A stretch of DNA of 5,810 bases, from the NCBI GenBank assembly GCA_020720185.1, contig DYPB01000121.1:1-5810 (forward strand), read 5' to 3'. Source of the DNA: Flavobacterium psychrophilum (GTDB lineage: Bacteria > Bacteroidota > Bacteroidia > Flavobacteriales > Flavobacteriaceae). Under the pieces are notes generated by a model. It was not told the DNA's origin. It searched no databases and was given only the letters and a program-made list of their open reading frames with translations. The translations under genes were made by a program, and so were the position numbers. Positions 1 to 5,810 of this stretch are shown one piece after another; position 1 is the stretch's first letter, and each line of letters begins with the position of its first letter.

Positions 1-86
1 ACGGAAGTAATTTAACATTAAAAACCTTGTACGATATTGTAGAAAAAGGATTTGGCGGAAAAGTAAGAATTTCAATAGAAGTGTAA
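1..86 (+). CDS. C-terminal end of a probable XRE-family HTH regulator (partial)
   Basis: The window opens inside a gene. The frame starting at base 3 is open for 27 codons and stops with TAA at 84-86. The visible tail reads GSNLTLKTLYDI, then VEKGFGGKVRISIEV. A 'sNlTLKTLydIve' stretch followed by a short basic beta-like end resembles the last helix and C-terminus of small XRE/Cro-type helix-turn-helix proteins, including the antitoxin-like ones. This is family resemblance judged from 27 residues only; the DNA-binding helices lie upstream of the window. If correct, it binds DNA and represses transcription, perhaps its own. A partner toxin gene does not follow it: the next 600 bases hold no intact gene. 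No clear own terminator is seen, although the hairpin at 172-199 could serve. Confidence 0.5.
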   Translation, partial: GSNLTLKTLYDIVEKGFGGKVRISIEV

Positions 87-171
87 ATTAATACAGCCGT
101 TAACAAGCGTAACCGTTGCACAACTCCTCCAAAACCCAAAAAATATTAAAAATAGAAATAAAACGACTTAA

Positions 172-199
172 AATAAAGCCATTTCCAGATGGCTTTATT
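172..199 (-). terminator. Perfect 11-bp hairpin, probable terminator of the transposase remnant
   Basis: AATAAAGCCAT (172-182) and ATGGCTTTATT (189-199) are perfect reverse complements around a 6-nt loop. On the minus strand the stem begins at the tandem stop codons of the transposase tail (195-200), and its 3' arm runs into a T-rich stretch (CTTTATTTTAAG). This fits a terminator reading leftward. The stem is mostly A/T and is T-rich on both outer sides, so it could also end rightward transcripts from the partial regulator gene, 86 bases after that gene's stop. Confidence 0.5.
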
Positions 200-427
200 A
201 GAATTTATCTGCCAAAAACCGAAAATTTAGGGGACTTAAAATGCAATATTTTAAGCCATAAAATAGGATTTCAAAAAAGGCAAGCACTTGCTTTAGCTTT
301 TCTATAATTTTGCAAGGTCTAAAACCCCAACAAAAGCATCAATAAAACGCACCGAATTATCAACGGCTATTTTATCTTTTAAACTACTCATTTGTAGGTG
401 ATTGCAAGAAACTCCTTGTATATGTTG
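198..427 (-). pseudogene. Decayed, internally deleted IS1182-like transposase
   Basis: On the minus strand, the frame from 427 down to the TAG at 302-304 gives 41 residues. They contain QHIQGVSCNHLQMSSL, then DKIAVDNSVRFIDAFV and LDLAKL. This matches my recollection of the N-terminus of IS1182-family (DUF772-type) transposases, in which 'IQG..RnQ', 'VRFIDAFV' and 'DL.KLGF' recur. A full transposase is about 450-500 residues. Here the reading stops just after the LDLAKL block, where 'GF' is expected. In the next frame a second piece (308 to the stop at 198-200) reads IIEKLKQVLAFFEILF and onward, ending FLADKF. That could be the original C-terminal tail brought next to the N-terminus by a deletion. 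No start codon opens the longer frame: a TGA lies two codons upstream, and the only ATG is at 389-391. The N-terminal match is fairly good; the identity of the tail is a guess. It cannot encode an active enzyme. Confidence 0.6.
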
Positions 428-571
428 CCTTCAGTAAAAATGATAAAAAAATTACTCCTTATCAGATCTTTTTTAGTATTTTTGTTGAAAATTAAACGGA
501 GGTTTTTTCACAGACTGTTGTTAGTGGCAAGTTTAAAATTACATCCTAAAAGAAGAATGAAAAGGTTGCTT

Positions 572-606
572 GTCTTGTGGTTTTATTAAACATCAAGACT
601 GTTTTT
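572..606 (+). terminator. Weak hairpin with T-run (possible orphan terminator)
   Basis: GTCTTG (572-577) pairs with CAAGAC (594-599). Inside, after a 2x2 mismatch, GTTT (580-583) pairs with AAAC (588-591). A run of five T follows at 602-606. This has the form of an intrinsic terminator reading rightward, but the stem is short and interrupted, and no plus-strand gene just upstream needs it. It may be a relic of a lost gene or the edge of the mobile remnant. Confidence 0.3.
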
Positions 607-712
607 GTTAAAAAAATAATTTTAAAAAATGTTGTAAAGTCCTAATTTACAATAGTTATTTAGAAAATTAGCAACAAATTATGTATGTTTTAAAAAAAAC
701 ATTTAAAAGTAG

Positions 713-742
713 TTGCAGAAATAAAAAAGAGTTGTATCTTTG
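713..742 (+). promoter_or_regulatory. Bacteroidota-type promoter for tRNA-Glu/rpsT
   Basis: TTG at 713-715 and TATCTTTG at 735-742 are separated by 19 nt. This matches the Bacteroidota sigma-ABfr consensus (-33 TTG, -7 TAnnTTTG) in both boxes and in spacing. Transcription would start about 5-8 nt later, near 748, giving a leader of roughly 15 nt before the tRNA. The DNA upstream is A-rich (691-710), as is common at strong stable-RNA promoters. This is the best promoter in the window and serves both the tRNA and the S20 gene. Confidence 0.85.
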
Positions 743-761
743 CAACCGCAATAAAAAACAA

Positions 762-833
762 GGCCCGTTCGTCTATCGGTTAGGACGCCAGGTTTTCATC
801 CTGGTAAGAGGGGTTCGATTCCCCTACGGGCTA
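762..833 (+). tRNA. tRNA-Glu (anticodon UUC)
   Basis: A complete 72-nt cloverleaf can be drawn. The acceptor stem is GGCCCGT (762-768) with ACGGGCT (826-832), the first pair being G-U, and the discriminator base is A833. The D arm starts at 771 and ends at GAC (784-786). The anticodon stem is CCAGG/CCTGG (788-792/800-804) with loop TTTTCAT, so the anticodon is TTC (795-797), reading GAA and GAG. The T arm is AGGGG-TTCGATT-CCCCT (809-825). CCA is not encoded: the bases after 833 are CAAAA, so the CCA end must be added enzymatically. The tRNA lies 30 nt upstream of rpsT with no terminator between, so the two are probably cut from one transcript. Besides translation, charged tRNA-Glu feeds tetrapyrrole synthesis in many bacteria; nothing here tests that. 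Confidence 0.97.
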
Positions 834-863
834 CAAAATTTAATACAATTAAAAAAATATACA

Positions 864-1115
864 ATGGCAAATCACAAGTCAGCATTAAAAAGAATTAGAA
901 GTAACGAAAAGAAAAGAGTATTAAACAGATACCAACATAAAACTACTCGTAATGCTATAAAAGCATTAAGAATGAATACTGATAAAGCAGATGCCTCTGC
1001 AAAATTATCAGCTGTAATATCTATGATTGACAAATTAGCGAAAAAAAATGTTATTCATGATAACAAAGCATCAAACTTAAAATCAAAGTTGACAAAACAT
1101 GTATCTAAGATGTAA
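864..1115 (+). CDS. rpsT: 30S ribosomal protein S20
   Basis: This 83-residue basic protein is S20, which binds 16S rRNA early in assembly of the small subunit. It starts MANHKSALKRIRSNEKKR, the near-universal S20 N-terminus, and continues with a lysine/arginine-rich helical body (RNAIKALR, then LSAVISMIDKLAKKNVIH, then NKASNLKSKL). The C-terminal end, THVSKM-like (KHVSKM), is typical, and the length fits the family (about 83-90). I chose the ATG at 864. The frame is open further upstream to 681, but that runs through tRNA-Glu and cannot be coding. There is no Shine-Dalgarno sequence; the leader (835-863) is A/T-rich, as is usual in Bacteroidota. It is the second member of the tRNA-Glu/rpsT transcript and is closed by the terminator at 1138-1167. 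Confidence 0.97.
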   Translation: MANHKSALKRIRSNEKKRVLNRYQHKTTRNAIKALRMNTDKADASAKLSAVISMIDKLAKKNVIHDNKASNLKSKLTKHVSKM

Positions 1116-1137
1116 TTATTTTTGATATAAATTTACT

Positions 1138-1167
1138 AAAACGCTTCAAGAAATTGGAGCGTTTTTT
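1138..1167 (+). terminator. Intrinsic terminator of the tRNA-Glu/rpsT unit
   Basis: AAAACGCTTC (1138-1147) pairs with GGAGCGTTTT (1156-1165), giving ten pairs with one G-U, around an 8-nt loop. The 3' arm runs into six T (1162-1167). It begins 22 nt after the rpsT stop, the usual spacing and form of a Rho-independent terminator. It also separates rpsT from the following transketolase gene, which therefore needs its own promoter. Confidence 0.88.
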
Positions 1168-1202
1168 GTTGTAATCATCTAAAGAAAACAAAAATTAAAT
1201 TA

Positions 1203-1231
1203 ATGTATTATAAATTAATTGGTTATTTTTG
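1203..1231 (+). promoter_or_regulatory. Probable promoter of the transketolase C-half/trmL unit
   Basis: TATTTTTG (1224-1231) fits the Bacteroidota -7 box TAnnTTTG. The -33 box is weaker: ATG at 1203-1205, 18 nt upstream, instead of TTG. The start codon is about 100 nt downstream, so the mRNA would have a fairly long, A/T-rich leader with no obvious hairpin or riboswitch. An 11-bp inverted repeat (1180-1190 and 1246-1256) brackets this site. Confidence 0.55.
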
Positions 1232-1333
1232 CTTCATAAAATCTATGTTTTCTTTAAAAATAATTAAAGTAGAGGATTTTTATTATACAATAAATTGATT
1301 GTCAAAATAAAATAAGCAAATATCATACAAAAT

Positions 1334-2293
1334 ATGAAAAAATATACAAATACAGGCAGTAAAGATACTCGGTCAGGTTTTGGTGCAGGAATGACAGAAT
1401 TAGGAAAAACAAATGAAAAAGTAGTAGCTCTTTGTGCCGATTTAATAGGTTCGTTGAAATTTGATGATTTTAAGAAAAATCATCCTGATAGATTTTTCCA
1501 AATAGGTATTGCCGAAGCAAATATGATTGGTATTGCTGCGGGTTTAACCATTGGAGGGAAAATTCCATTTACAGGAACTTTTGCAAATTTTTCTACGGGT
1601 AGGGTTTATGATCAAATTAGACAATCGGTTGCCTATTCAGATAAAAATGTGAAAATTTGTGCCTCTCATGCGGGTTTAACTTTAGGAGAAGATGGTGCAA
1701 CTCATCAAATTTTAGAAGATATTGGATTGATGAAAATGTTGCCAGGAATGACCGTTATAAACACTTGTGATTATAACCAAACCAAAGCAGCAACACTTGC
1801 TATTGCTGATTATCACGGACCTGTTTATCTTCGTTTTGGGCGTCCTGTTGTGCCAAATTTTACTCCAGAAAATGGTGTTTTTGAAATAGGCAAAGCTGTA
1901 ATTTTATCAGAAGGAACCGATGTTACTATTATTGCAACGGGTCATCTGGTTTGGGAAGCATTATTAGCAGCAGAAATTTTAGAAACTAAAGGAATATCGG
2001 CAGAAGTTATTAATATTCATACTATTAAGCCTTTAGATGAGGCAACTATTTTACAATCGGTTAGTAAAACAAAATGTATTGTAACAGCCGAAGAACATAA
2101 TATTTTAGGTGGTTTGGGCGAAAGTGTTGCAAGAGTTTTAGTTACAAATAATCCAATGCCTCAAGAATTTGTTGCAGTAAACGACAGTTTTGGCGAAAGT
2201 GCCACACCAGAACAGTTGATGGAAAAATACAAACTGAATAATCAAGCAATTGTTGAGGCGGTAGAAAAGGTTTTGAGAAGAAAGTCAAGCTAA
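1334..2293 (+). CDS. Transketolase, C-terminal subunit
   Basis: This 319-residue protein is the C-terminal half of transketolase. The enzyme uses thiamine diphosphate to move two-carbon units between sugar phosphates in the cytosolic pentose phosphate pathway. Many Bacteroidota encode it as two polypeptides of about 280 and 317 residues, and this length fits the second. The pyrimidine-binding domain (about 10-175) shows IGIAEANMIGIAAG, with Glu61 the expected glutamate that activates the cofactor, and GLTLGEDGATHQ with His124. The substrate-side motif VYLRFGRP is at 164-171. The C-terminal domain (about 185-315) has VTIIATGHLVWEAL, INIHTIKPLD and TAEEHNILGGLGE. The diphosphate-binding domain is absent, as expected for this half. 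The ATG at 1334 lacks a Shine-Dalgarno sequence, but the protein aligns from its start. Upstream is rpsT and a terminator, so the N-terminal half is not adjacent. Related two-subunit enzymes such as DXS or E1 beta are less likely, given GEDGATHQ and the length. Confidence 0.92.
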   Translation: MKKYTNTGSKDTRSGFGAGMTELGKTNEKVVALCADLIGSLKFDDFKKNHPDRFFQIGIAEANMIGIAAGLTIGGKIPFTGTFANFSTGRVYDQIRQSVAYSDKNVKICASHAGLTLGEDGATHQILEDIGLMKMLPGMTVINTCDYNQTKAATLAIADYHGPVYLRFGRPVVPNFTPENGVFEIGKAVILSEGTDVTIIATGHLVWEALLAAEILETKGISAEVINIHTIKPLDEATILQSVSKTKCIVTAEEHNILGGLGESVARVLVTNNPMPQEFVAVNDSFGESATPEQLMEKYKLNNQAIVEAVEKVLRRKSS

Positions 2294-2332
2294 TTTTTAA
2301 ATCAAAATTATTCTCATTTTAACTCAATAAAT

Positions 2333-2785
2333 ATGCTAAATATTGTACTTGTATATCCTGAAATCCCTAATAATACAGGTAATATAGGTAGATTATGTGT
2401 GGGTACAAATTCAAGATTACATCTTATAAAACCTTACGGATTTCAGATTACAGATAGTAATTTGAAACGAGCAGGATTAGATTACTGGGTGCATTTAGAT
2501 TGGTATCAATATGAAAATATTGATGAATGGATGGCGGTAATTCCAAACAAATCAAGGGTTTTCTTAATGACCGCTCATACCGAAAAAACTTATTATGAGA
2601 ATAATTTTCAAGACGGTGATTGGTTAGTTTTTGGTAAAGAAAGTGTTGGTTTGAGTCAGGAAGTTCTCAATCAATTTGAAAATCATTTAACCATACCAAT
2701 GAGTCCATTAATTAGAAGTTTTAATATTGCAAATGCAGTAGCATTTGTAATTAGTGAAGCCAAGAGACAGCTATTATACTCATAA
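2333..2785 (+). CDS. trmL: tRNA (cytidine(34)-2'-O)-methyltransferase TrmL
   Basis: This 150-residue protein is a minimal SPOUT methyltransferase of the TrmL/YibK type. It uses S-adenosylmethionine to 2'-O-methylate the wobble nucleotide of certain leucine tRNAs, acting as a dimer in the cytosol. Evidence includes the N-terminal motif PEIPNNTGNIGRLC (9-22), KRAGLDYW (45-52), and the knot motifs LVFGKESVGLS (98-108) and IPMSPLIRSFNIANAVAF (121-138), with Arg128 and Asn131 of the RSxN signature. The length matches E. coli TrmL (157) and there is no RNA-binding extension. Small differences are GLS where GLP is common, and FNIANA where LNLSNA is common. It begins 39 nt after the transketolase stop, with no terminator or clear promoter between, so co-transcription is likely. 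There is no functional link with transketolase. The paralogue TrmH/SpoU would be longer. Confidence 0.93.
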   Translation: MLNIVLVYPEIPNNTGNIGRLCVGTNSRLHLIKPYGFQITDSNLKRAGLDYWVHLDWYQYENIDEWMAVIPNKSRVFLMTAHTEKTYYENNFQDGDWLVFGKESVGLSQEVLNQFENHLTIPMSPLIRSFNIANAVAFVISEAKRQLLYS

Positions 2786-2874
2786 GTTGCAATTATTTTT
2801 ACTAAATAATCTAATTTTTAATTAATTTCAATTATTTAACCTTACAAATTCTCATCAAATAGAAGTTTATTTTA

Positions 2875-2882
2875 TAAATTTG
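2875..2882 (+). promoter_or_regulatory. Probable -7 box of the gcvP promoter
   Basis: TAAATTTG at 2875-2882 fits the Bacteroidota -7 consensus TAnnTTTG and lies 22 nt before the gcvP start codon. No TTG is found 18-21 nt upstream, so the -33 half is missing or degenerate. With a start near 2888, the leader would be under 20 nt. That leaves no room for the glycine riboswitch that controls gcv genes in some other phyla. Confidence 0.5.
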
Positions 2883-2904
2883 TCGCACAAAATTATAAAA
2901 TAAA

Positions 2905-5748
2905 ATGAACACAAATTTATTTGCTTCTCGGCACATTGGACCTAATAAAATTGAAACTCAAAAAATGCTAAAAACCATTGGTGTTGATAGCCTAAATAAA
3001 CTTATTGATGAAACAGTTCCTGCACATATTAAATTAAAGAAATCATTAGATTTACCGAAAGGAATTTCTGAAAATGAATATTTAACACACATACATAAAT
3101 TAGGTCAAGAAAATAAAGTTTTCAAATCATATATTGGTTTGGGTTATAATCAGGCCATTGTACCAGCAGTAATTCAGCGAAATATACTTGAGAATCCAGG
3201 TTGGTACACTGCCTATACACCATACCAAGCTGAAATTGCTCAAGGCAGATTAGAAGCAATTTTGAATTTTCAGACGATGATTATCGAACTTACTGGAATG
3301 GAAATTGCAAATGCTAGTTTGCTCGATGAAGGTACCGCAGCAGCCGAGGCAATGGTATTACTATTTGATGTTAGAACCCGAGAACAAAAGAAAAATAATA
3401 TTTGTAAATTTTTTGTTTCAGACGATATTCTACCACAAACACTATCCGTTTTACAAACACGATCAACACCAATAGGAATAGAATTAGTAGTTGGTAACTA
3501 TGAAAGTTTTGATTTTTCGACTGATTTTTTTGGTGCAATTTTACAATATCCAGGTAAATATGGTCAGATAAATAATTTTAAAGATTTTATATCTACCGCA
3601 AATAAAAATGACATAAAAGTAGCCGTTGGTGCAGATATTTTATCACTTACAATTCTTACACCTCCTGGCGAAATTGGAGCTTCGGTAGTTTACGGAACAA
3701 CCCAACGCTTTGGAATACCATTAGGATATGGTGGTCCGCATGCTGGATATTTTGCAACAAAAGATGAGTTTAAAAGAAGTATGCCTGGTCGAATTATAGG
3801 TATAACAATAGATACCGATGGAAATCGTGCTCTAAGAATGGCATTGCAAACTCGAGAGCAACATATTAAACGAGACAAAGCAACCTCAAATATTTGTACC
3901 GCACAAGTATTATTATCAGTAATGGCAGGGATGTATGCCGTTTATCATGGGGCAGAAGGTTTGAAATTCATTGCAAACCAGATCCATTCAACAGCCGTTA
4001 CATTAGCCGAAAAATTAACAATATTAGGTTATAAACAAACTAATACTTGTTATTTTGATACAATAGTTATAGAATGTAAAGCGGAGAAAATTAGAGAAAT
4101 AGCGGAAAAAAATGAAATTAATTTTTACTATATTGATGATAATACCGTTTCAATTTCAATAAACGAAACTGTAAATATTGACGATTTGAATATTATTCTT
4201 TCCGTTTTTGCTGCCGCAAATGGTGTTCAGGCTACTCCAATTGAGGAGTTGAAAGGCATAAATAATTATCCCCAAAGTTTATCACGAACTTCAACATTTT
4301 TACAGCACGAGGTTTTTAACAAATATCATTCTGAAAGTGCCTTGATGAGATATATAAAAATGCTTGAACGCAAAGATTTATCTTTAAATCATTCGATGAT
4401 ATCATTAGGATCTTGCACCATGAAATTGAATGCTGCTGCAGAGATGTTGCCATTAAGCAATCCTCAATGGAGTAATATTCATCCTTTTGCCCCAATAAAT
4501 CAGGCAGCAGGATATACTAAAATGCTGTCAGAATTAGAAAATCAATTAAATATAATAACAGGATTTGCAGGGACAACTTTGCAACCAAATTCTGGAGCAC
4601 AAGGAGAATATGCTGGCTTGATGGTTATTCGTGCTTATCATCAATCAAGAGGAGATTTTCATCGAAATATTGCATTAATTCCATCCTCAGCACATGGTAC
4701 AAATCCAGCGTCGGCAGCAATGGCTGGAATGGATATTGTAGTAACAAAAACTCTAGAAAACGGTAATATTGATGTGGACGATTTGCGTGAAAAAGCTATT
4801 TTACACAAAGATAATTTGTCTTGTTTGATGGTTACATATCCATCTACACACGGGGTTTACGAGAGTGCAATATCCGAAATTACACAAATAATACACGATA
4901 ATGGAGGACAAGTTTATATGGATGGTGCCAATATGAATGCACAAGTAGGATTAACAAATCCAGCAACAATTGGAGCAGATGTATGTCATTTAAACCTGCA
5001 TAAAACTTTTGCTATTCCACACGGTGGTGGTGGGCCAGGTGTAGGGCCAATATGCGTAGCACCACAACTCGTACCTTTTTTACCAACAAATCCAGTTATT
5101 CCTACTGGCGGAAGTAATGCTATTACGGCGATTTCTGCCGCACCCTATGGCTCTGCATTGGTTTGTTTAATATCTTATGGATATATAAAAATGTTAGGAG
5201 GCGAGGGACTTGAAAATGCTACAAAATATGCAATTTTGAATGCTAATTATATAAAAGAAAGATTGAGTGGACATTATGACACTTTATATTCTGGTGAAAA
5301 TGGTAGAGCAGCACATGAAATGATATTAGAATGTCGTCCATTTAAACAAAAAGGTATTGAAGTAACAGATATTGCAAAACGATTGATGGATTATGGATTC
5401 CATGCCCCAACTGTTTCATTTCCAGTAGCAGGCACATTAATGATTGAACCAACCGAAAGTGAAAACTTGGAAGAATTAGACCGTTTTTGTGAAGCGATGA
5501 TTGAAATTAGAAAAGAAATTGAGGTTGCAACTATTGAAAATATTAATAATCCACTAAAAAATGCACCACATACACAAGCAATGCTAACTAATGATGTTTG
5601 GAATTTTCCATATACTAGACAACAAGCTGCCTATCCGTTGGAATATATTTCTGAAAATAAATTTTGGCCAACCGTTCGTCGAGCTGATGATGCTTATGGT
5701 GATAGAAATTTGATCTGTAGTTGTGTATCGATTGAGGATTATATATAG
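2905..5748 (+). CDS. gcvP: Glycine dehydrogenase (decarboxylating), P-protein
   Basis: This 947-residue protein is the full-length, fused P-protein of the glycine cleavage system. It uses pyridoxal phosphate to decarboxylate glycine and passes the aminomethyl group to the lipoyl arm of GcvH. The N-terminal half (about 1-440) starts with RHIGP (9-13), then YIGLGYN (76-82), GWYTAYTPYQAEIAQGRLEA (99-118) and SLLDEGTAAAEAM (138-150). The C-terminal half (about 455-947) has GSCTMKLN (502-509), SSAHGTNPASAAMAGMD and LNLHKTFAIPHGGGGPGVGP. Lys700 is the expected cofactor lysine, followed by the glycine-rich loop. The C-terminus NLICSCVSIEDYI is typical. The length is that of E. coli GcvP (957), and no frameshift or missing key residue is seen. 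The ATG at 2905 places RHIGP at the usual distance. gcvT, gcvH and lpd are not in the window, so the gene stands alone, as is common in Bacteroidota. No terminator is visible in the 62 bases after it. Confidence 0.98.
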   Translation: MNTNLFASRHIGPNKIETQKMLKTIGVDSLNKLIDETVPAHIKLKKSLDLPKGISENEYLTHIHKLGQENKVFKSYIGLGYNQAIVPAVIQRNILENPGWYTAYTPYQAEIAQGRLEAILNFQTMIIELTGMEIANASLLDEGTAAAEAMVLLFDVRTREQKKNNICKFFVSDDILPQTLSVLQTRSTPIGIELVVGNYESFDFSTDFFGAILQYPGKYGQINNFKDFISTANKNDIKVAVGADILSLTILTPPGEIGASVVYGTTQRFGIPLGYGGPHAGYFATKDEFKRSMPGRIIGITIDTDGNRALRMALQTREQHIKRDKATSNICTAQVLLSVMAGMYAVYHGAEGLKFIANQIHSTAVTLAEKLTILGYKQTNTCYFDTIVIECKAEKIREIAEKNEINFYYIDDNTVSISINETVNIDDLNIILSVFAAANGVQATPIEELKGINNYPQSLSRTSTFLQHEVFNKYHSESALMRYIKMLERKDLSLNHSMISLGSCTMKLNAAAEMLPLSNPQWSNIHPFAPINQAAGYTKMLSELENQLNIITGFAGTTLQPNSGAQGEYAGLMVIRAYHQSRGDFHRNIALIPSSAHGTNPASAAMAGMDIVVTKTLENGNIDVDDLREKAILHKDNLSCLMVTYPSTHGVYESAISEITQIIHDNGGQVYMDGANMNAQVGLTNPATIGADVCHLNLHKTFAIPHGGGGPGVGPICVAPQLVPFLPTNPVIPTGGSNAITAISAAPYGSALVCLISYGYIKMLGGEGLENATKYAILNANYIKERLSGHYDTLYSGENGRAAHEMILECRPFKQKGIEVTDIAKRLMDYGFHAPTVSFPVAGTLMIEPTESENLEELDRFCEAMIEIRKEIEVATIENINNPLKNAPHTQAMLTNDVWNFPYTRQQAAYPLEYISENKFWPTVRRADDAYGDRNLICSCVSIEDYI

Positions 5749-5810
5749 ACATATTACTTTAACCCAAATTACGCATTAGAAATCTATTCCAAACTCAAAC
5801 TACTTCAAAA

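Larger units (their letters stand above)
87..712. other. Gene-free stretch with decayed mobile DNA
   Basis: About 625 bases hold no intact gene. Short plus-strand open frames here (116-307 from a TTG, and 398-589) have low-complexity, lysine- and leucine-rich translations with no family resemblance, so I do not call them genes. What can be seen is a broken minus-strand transposase (198-427), a hairpin at its 3' end (172-199), a weak hairpin with a T-run (572-606), and two short AT-rich dyads (632-652 and 685-702) ahead of the tRNA promoter. The sequence looks like an insertion hotspot between a regulator gene and a conserved tRNA/ribosomal-protein unit. Confidence 0.6.

Noticed and set aside
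279..297. A minus-strand mini-hairpin (GCAA/TTGC) followed by six T
   Set aside because: The stem is only four pairs, too short for a terminator, and it lies inside the broken transposase.
116..307. A 63-codon plus-strand frame starting with TTG
   Set aside because: It has no family resemblance and a low-complexity basic composition, and it lies opposite the transposase remnant and its hairpin.
398..589. A 63-codon plus-strand frame rich in Leu, Lys and Arg
   Set aside because: It starts with a non-ATG codon opposite the transposase N-terminus. The hydrophobic stretch reflects T-rich DNA, and no family is recognised.
681..863. An in-frame upstream extension of rpsT, beginning at the ATG at 681
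   Set aside because: The extension runs through the promoter and the whole tRNA-Glu gene. S20 proteins begin at MANHKSA, so the start is at 864.
2792..2810. An ATTATTT...AAATAAT hairpin after trmL, considered as a terminator
   Set aside because: The stem is seven A/T pairs only, with no clean T-run right after it. It is too weak to call in DNA this AT-rich.
2786..2904. A possible glycine riboswitch before gcvP
   Set aside because: The whole spacer is 119 nt and AT-rich, lacks the conserved aptamer elements, and the likely -7 box leaves a leader under 20 nt.
3690..3878. A minus-strand 62-codon frame inside gcvP
   Set aside because: It is the antisense shadow of a conserved coding stretch of gcvP.
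5749..5810. The tail after gcvP, checked for a terminator or the start or end of another gene on either strand
   Set aside because: No hairpin with a T-run and no open frame with recognisable residues is visible in these 62 bases.

Overview
The window is a low-GC chromosomal segment from a member of the Bacteroidota, most likely of the Flavobacteriales. Three things point there. Promoters have the Bacteroidota form (TTG, 19 nt, TAnnTTTG; best example 713-742). Start codons lack Shine-Dalgarno sequences. Transketolase is split, so that the C-terminal half is its own gene. All intact genes lie on the plus strand and are housekeeping genes. The species cannot be named from this sequence.

Layout: positions 1-86 hold the last 27 codons of a gene that looks like an XRE-type helix-turn-helix regulator. 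Positions 87-712 hold no intact gene. Within them, on the minus strand, is a decayed and internally deleted transposase that resembles the IS1182 family (about 198-427), with a hairpin at its 3' end (172-199). A clear promoter (713-742) then drives tRNA-Glu(UUC) (762-833) and rpsT, ribosomal protein S20 (864-1115). These end at a good intrinsic terminator (1138-1167). A second promoter-like site (1224-1231) precedes the C-terminal half of transketolase (1334-2293), and trmL, a tRNA wobble-nucleotide 2'-O-methyltransferase, follows 39 nt later (2333-2785). A third promoter-like site (2875-2882) lies just before gcvP, the glycine decarboxylase P-protein (2905-5748). The last 62 bases show no feature.

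How the genes relate: tRNA-Glu and rpsT form one translation-related transcript. Transketolase C-half and trmL are probably co-transcribed but have unrelated jobs. gcvP stands alone; its partners gcvT, gcvH and lpd are not here. The transketolase N-terminal half, which the C-half needs, is also not in the window.

I found no convincing undescribed system. The points most worth a second look are the transposase remnant and the transketolase C-half without its partner upstream.
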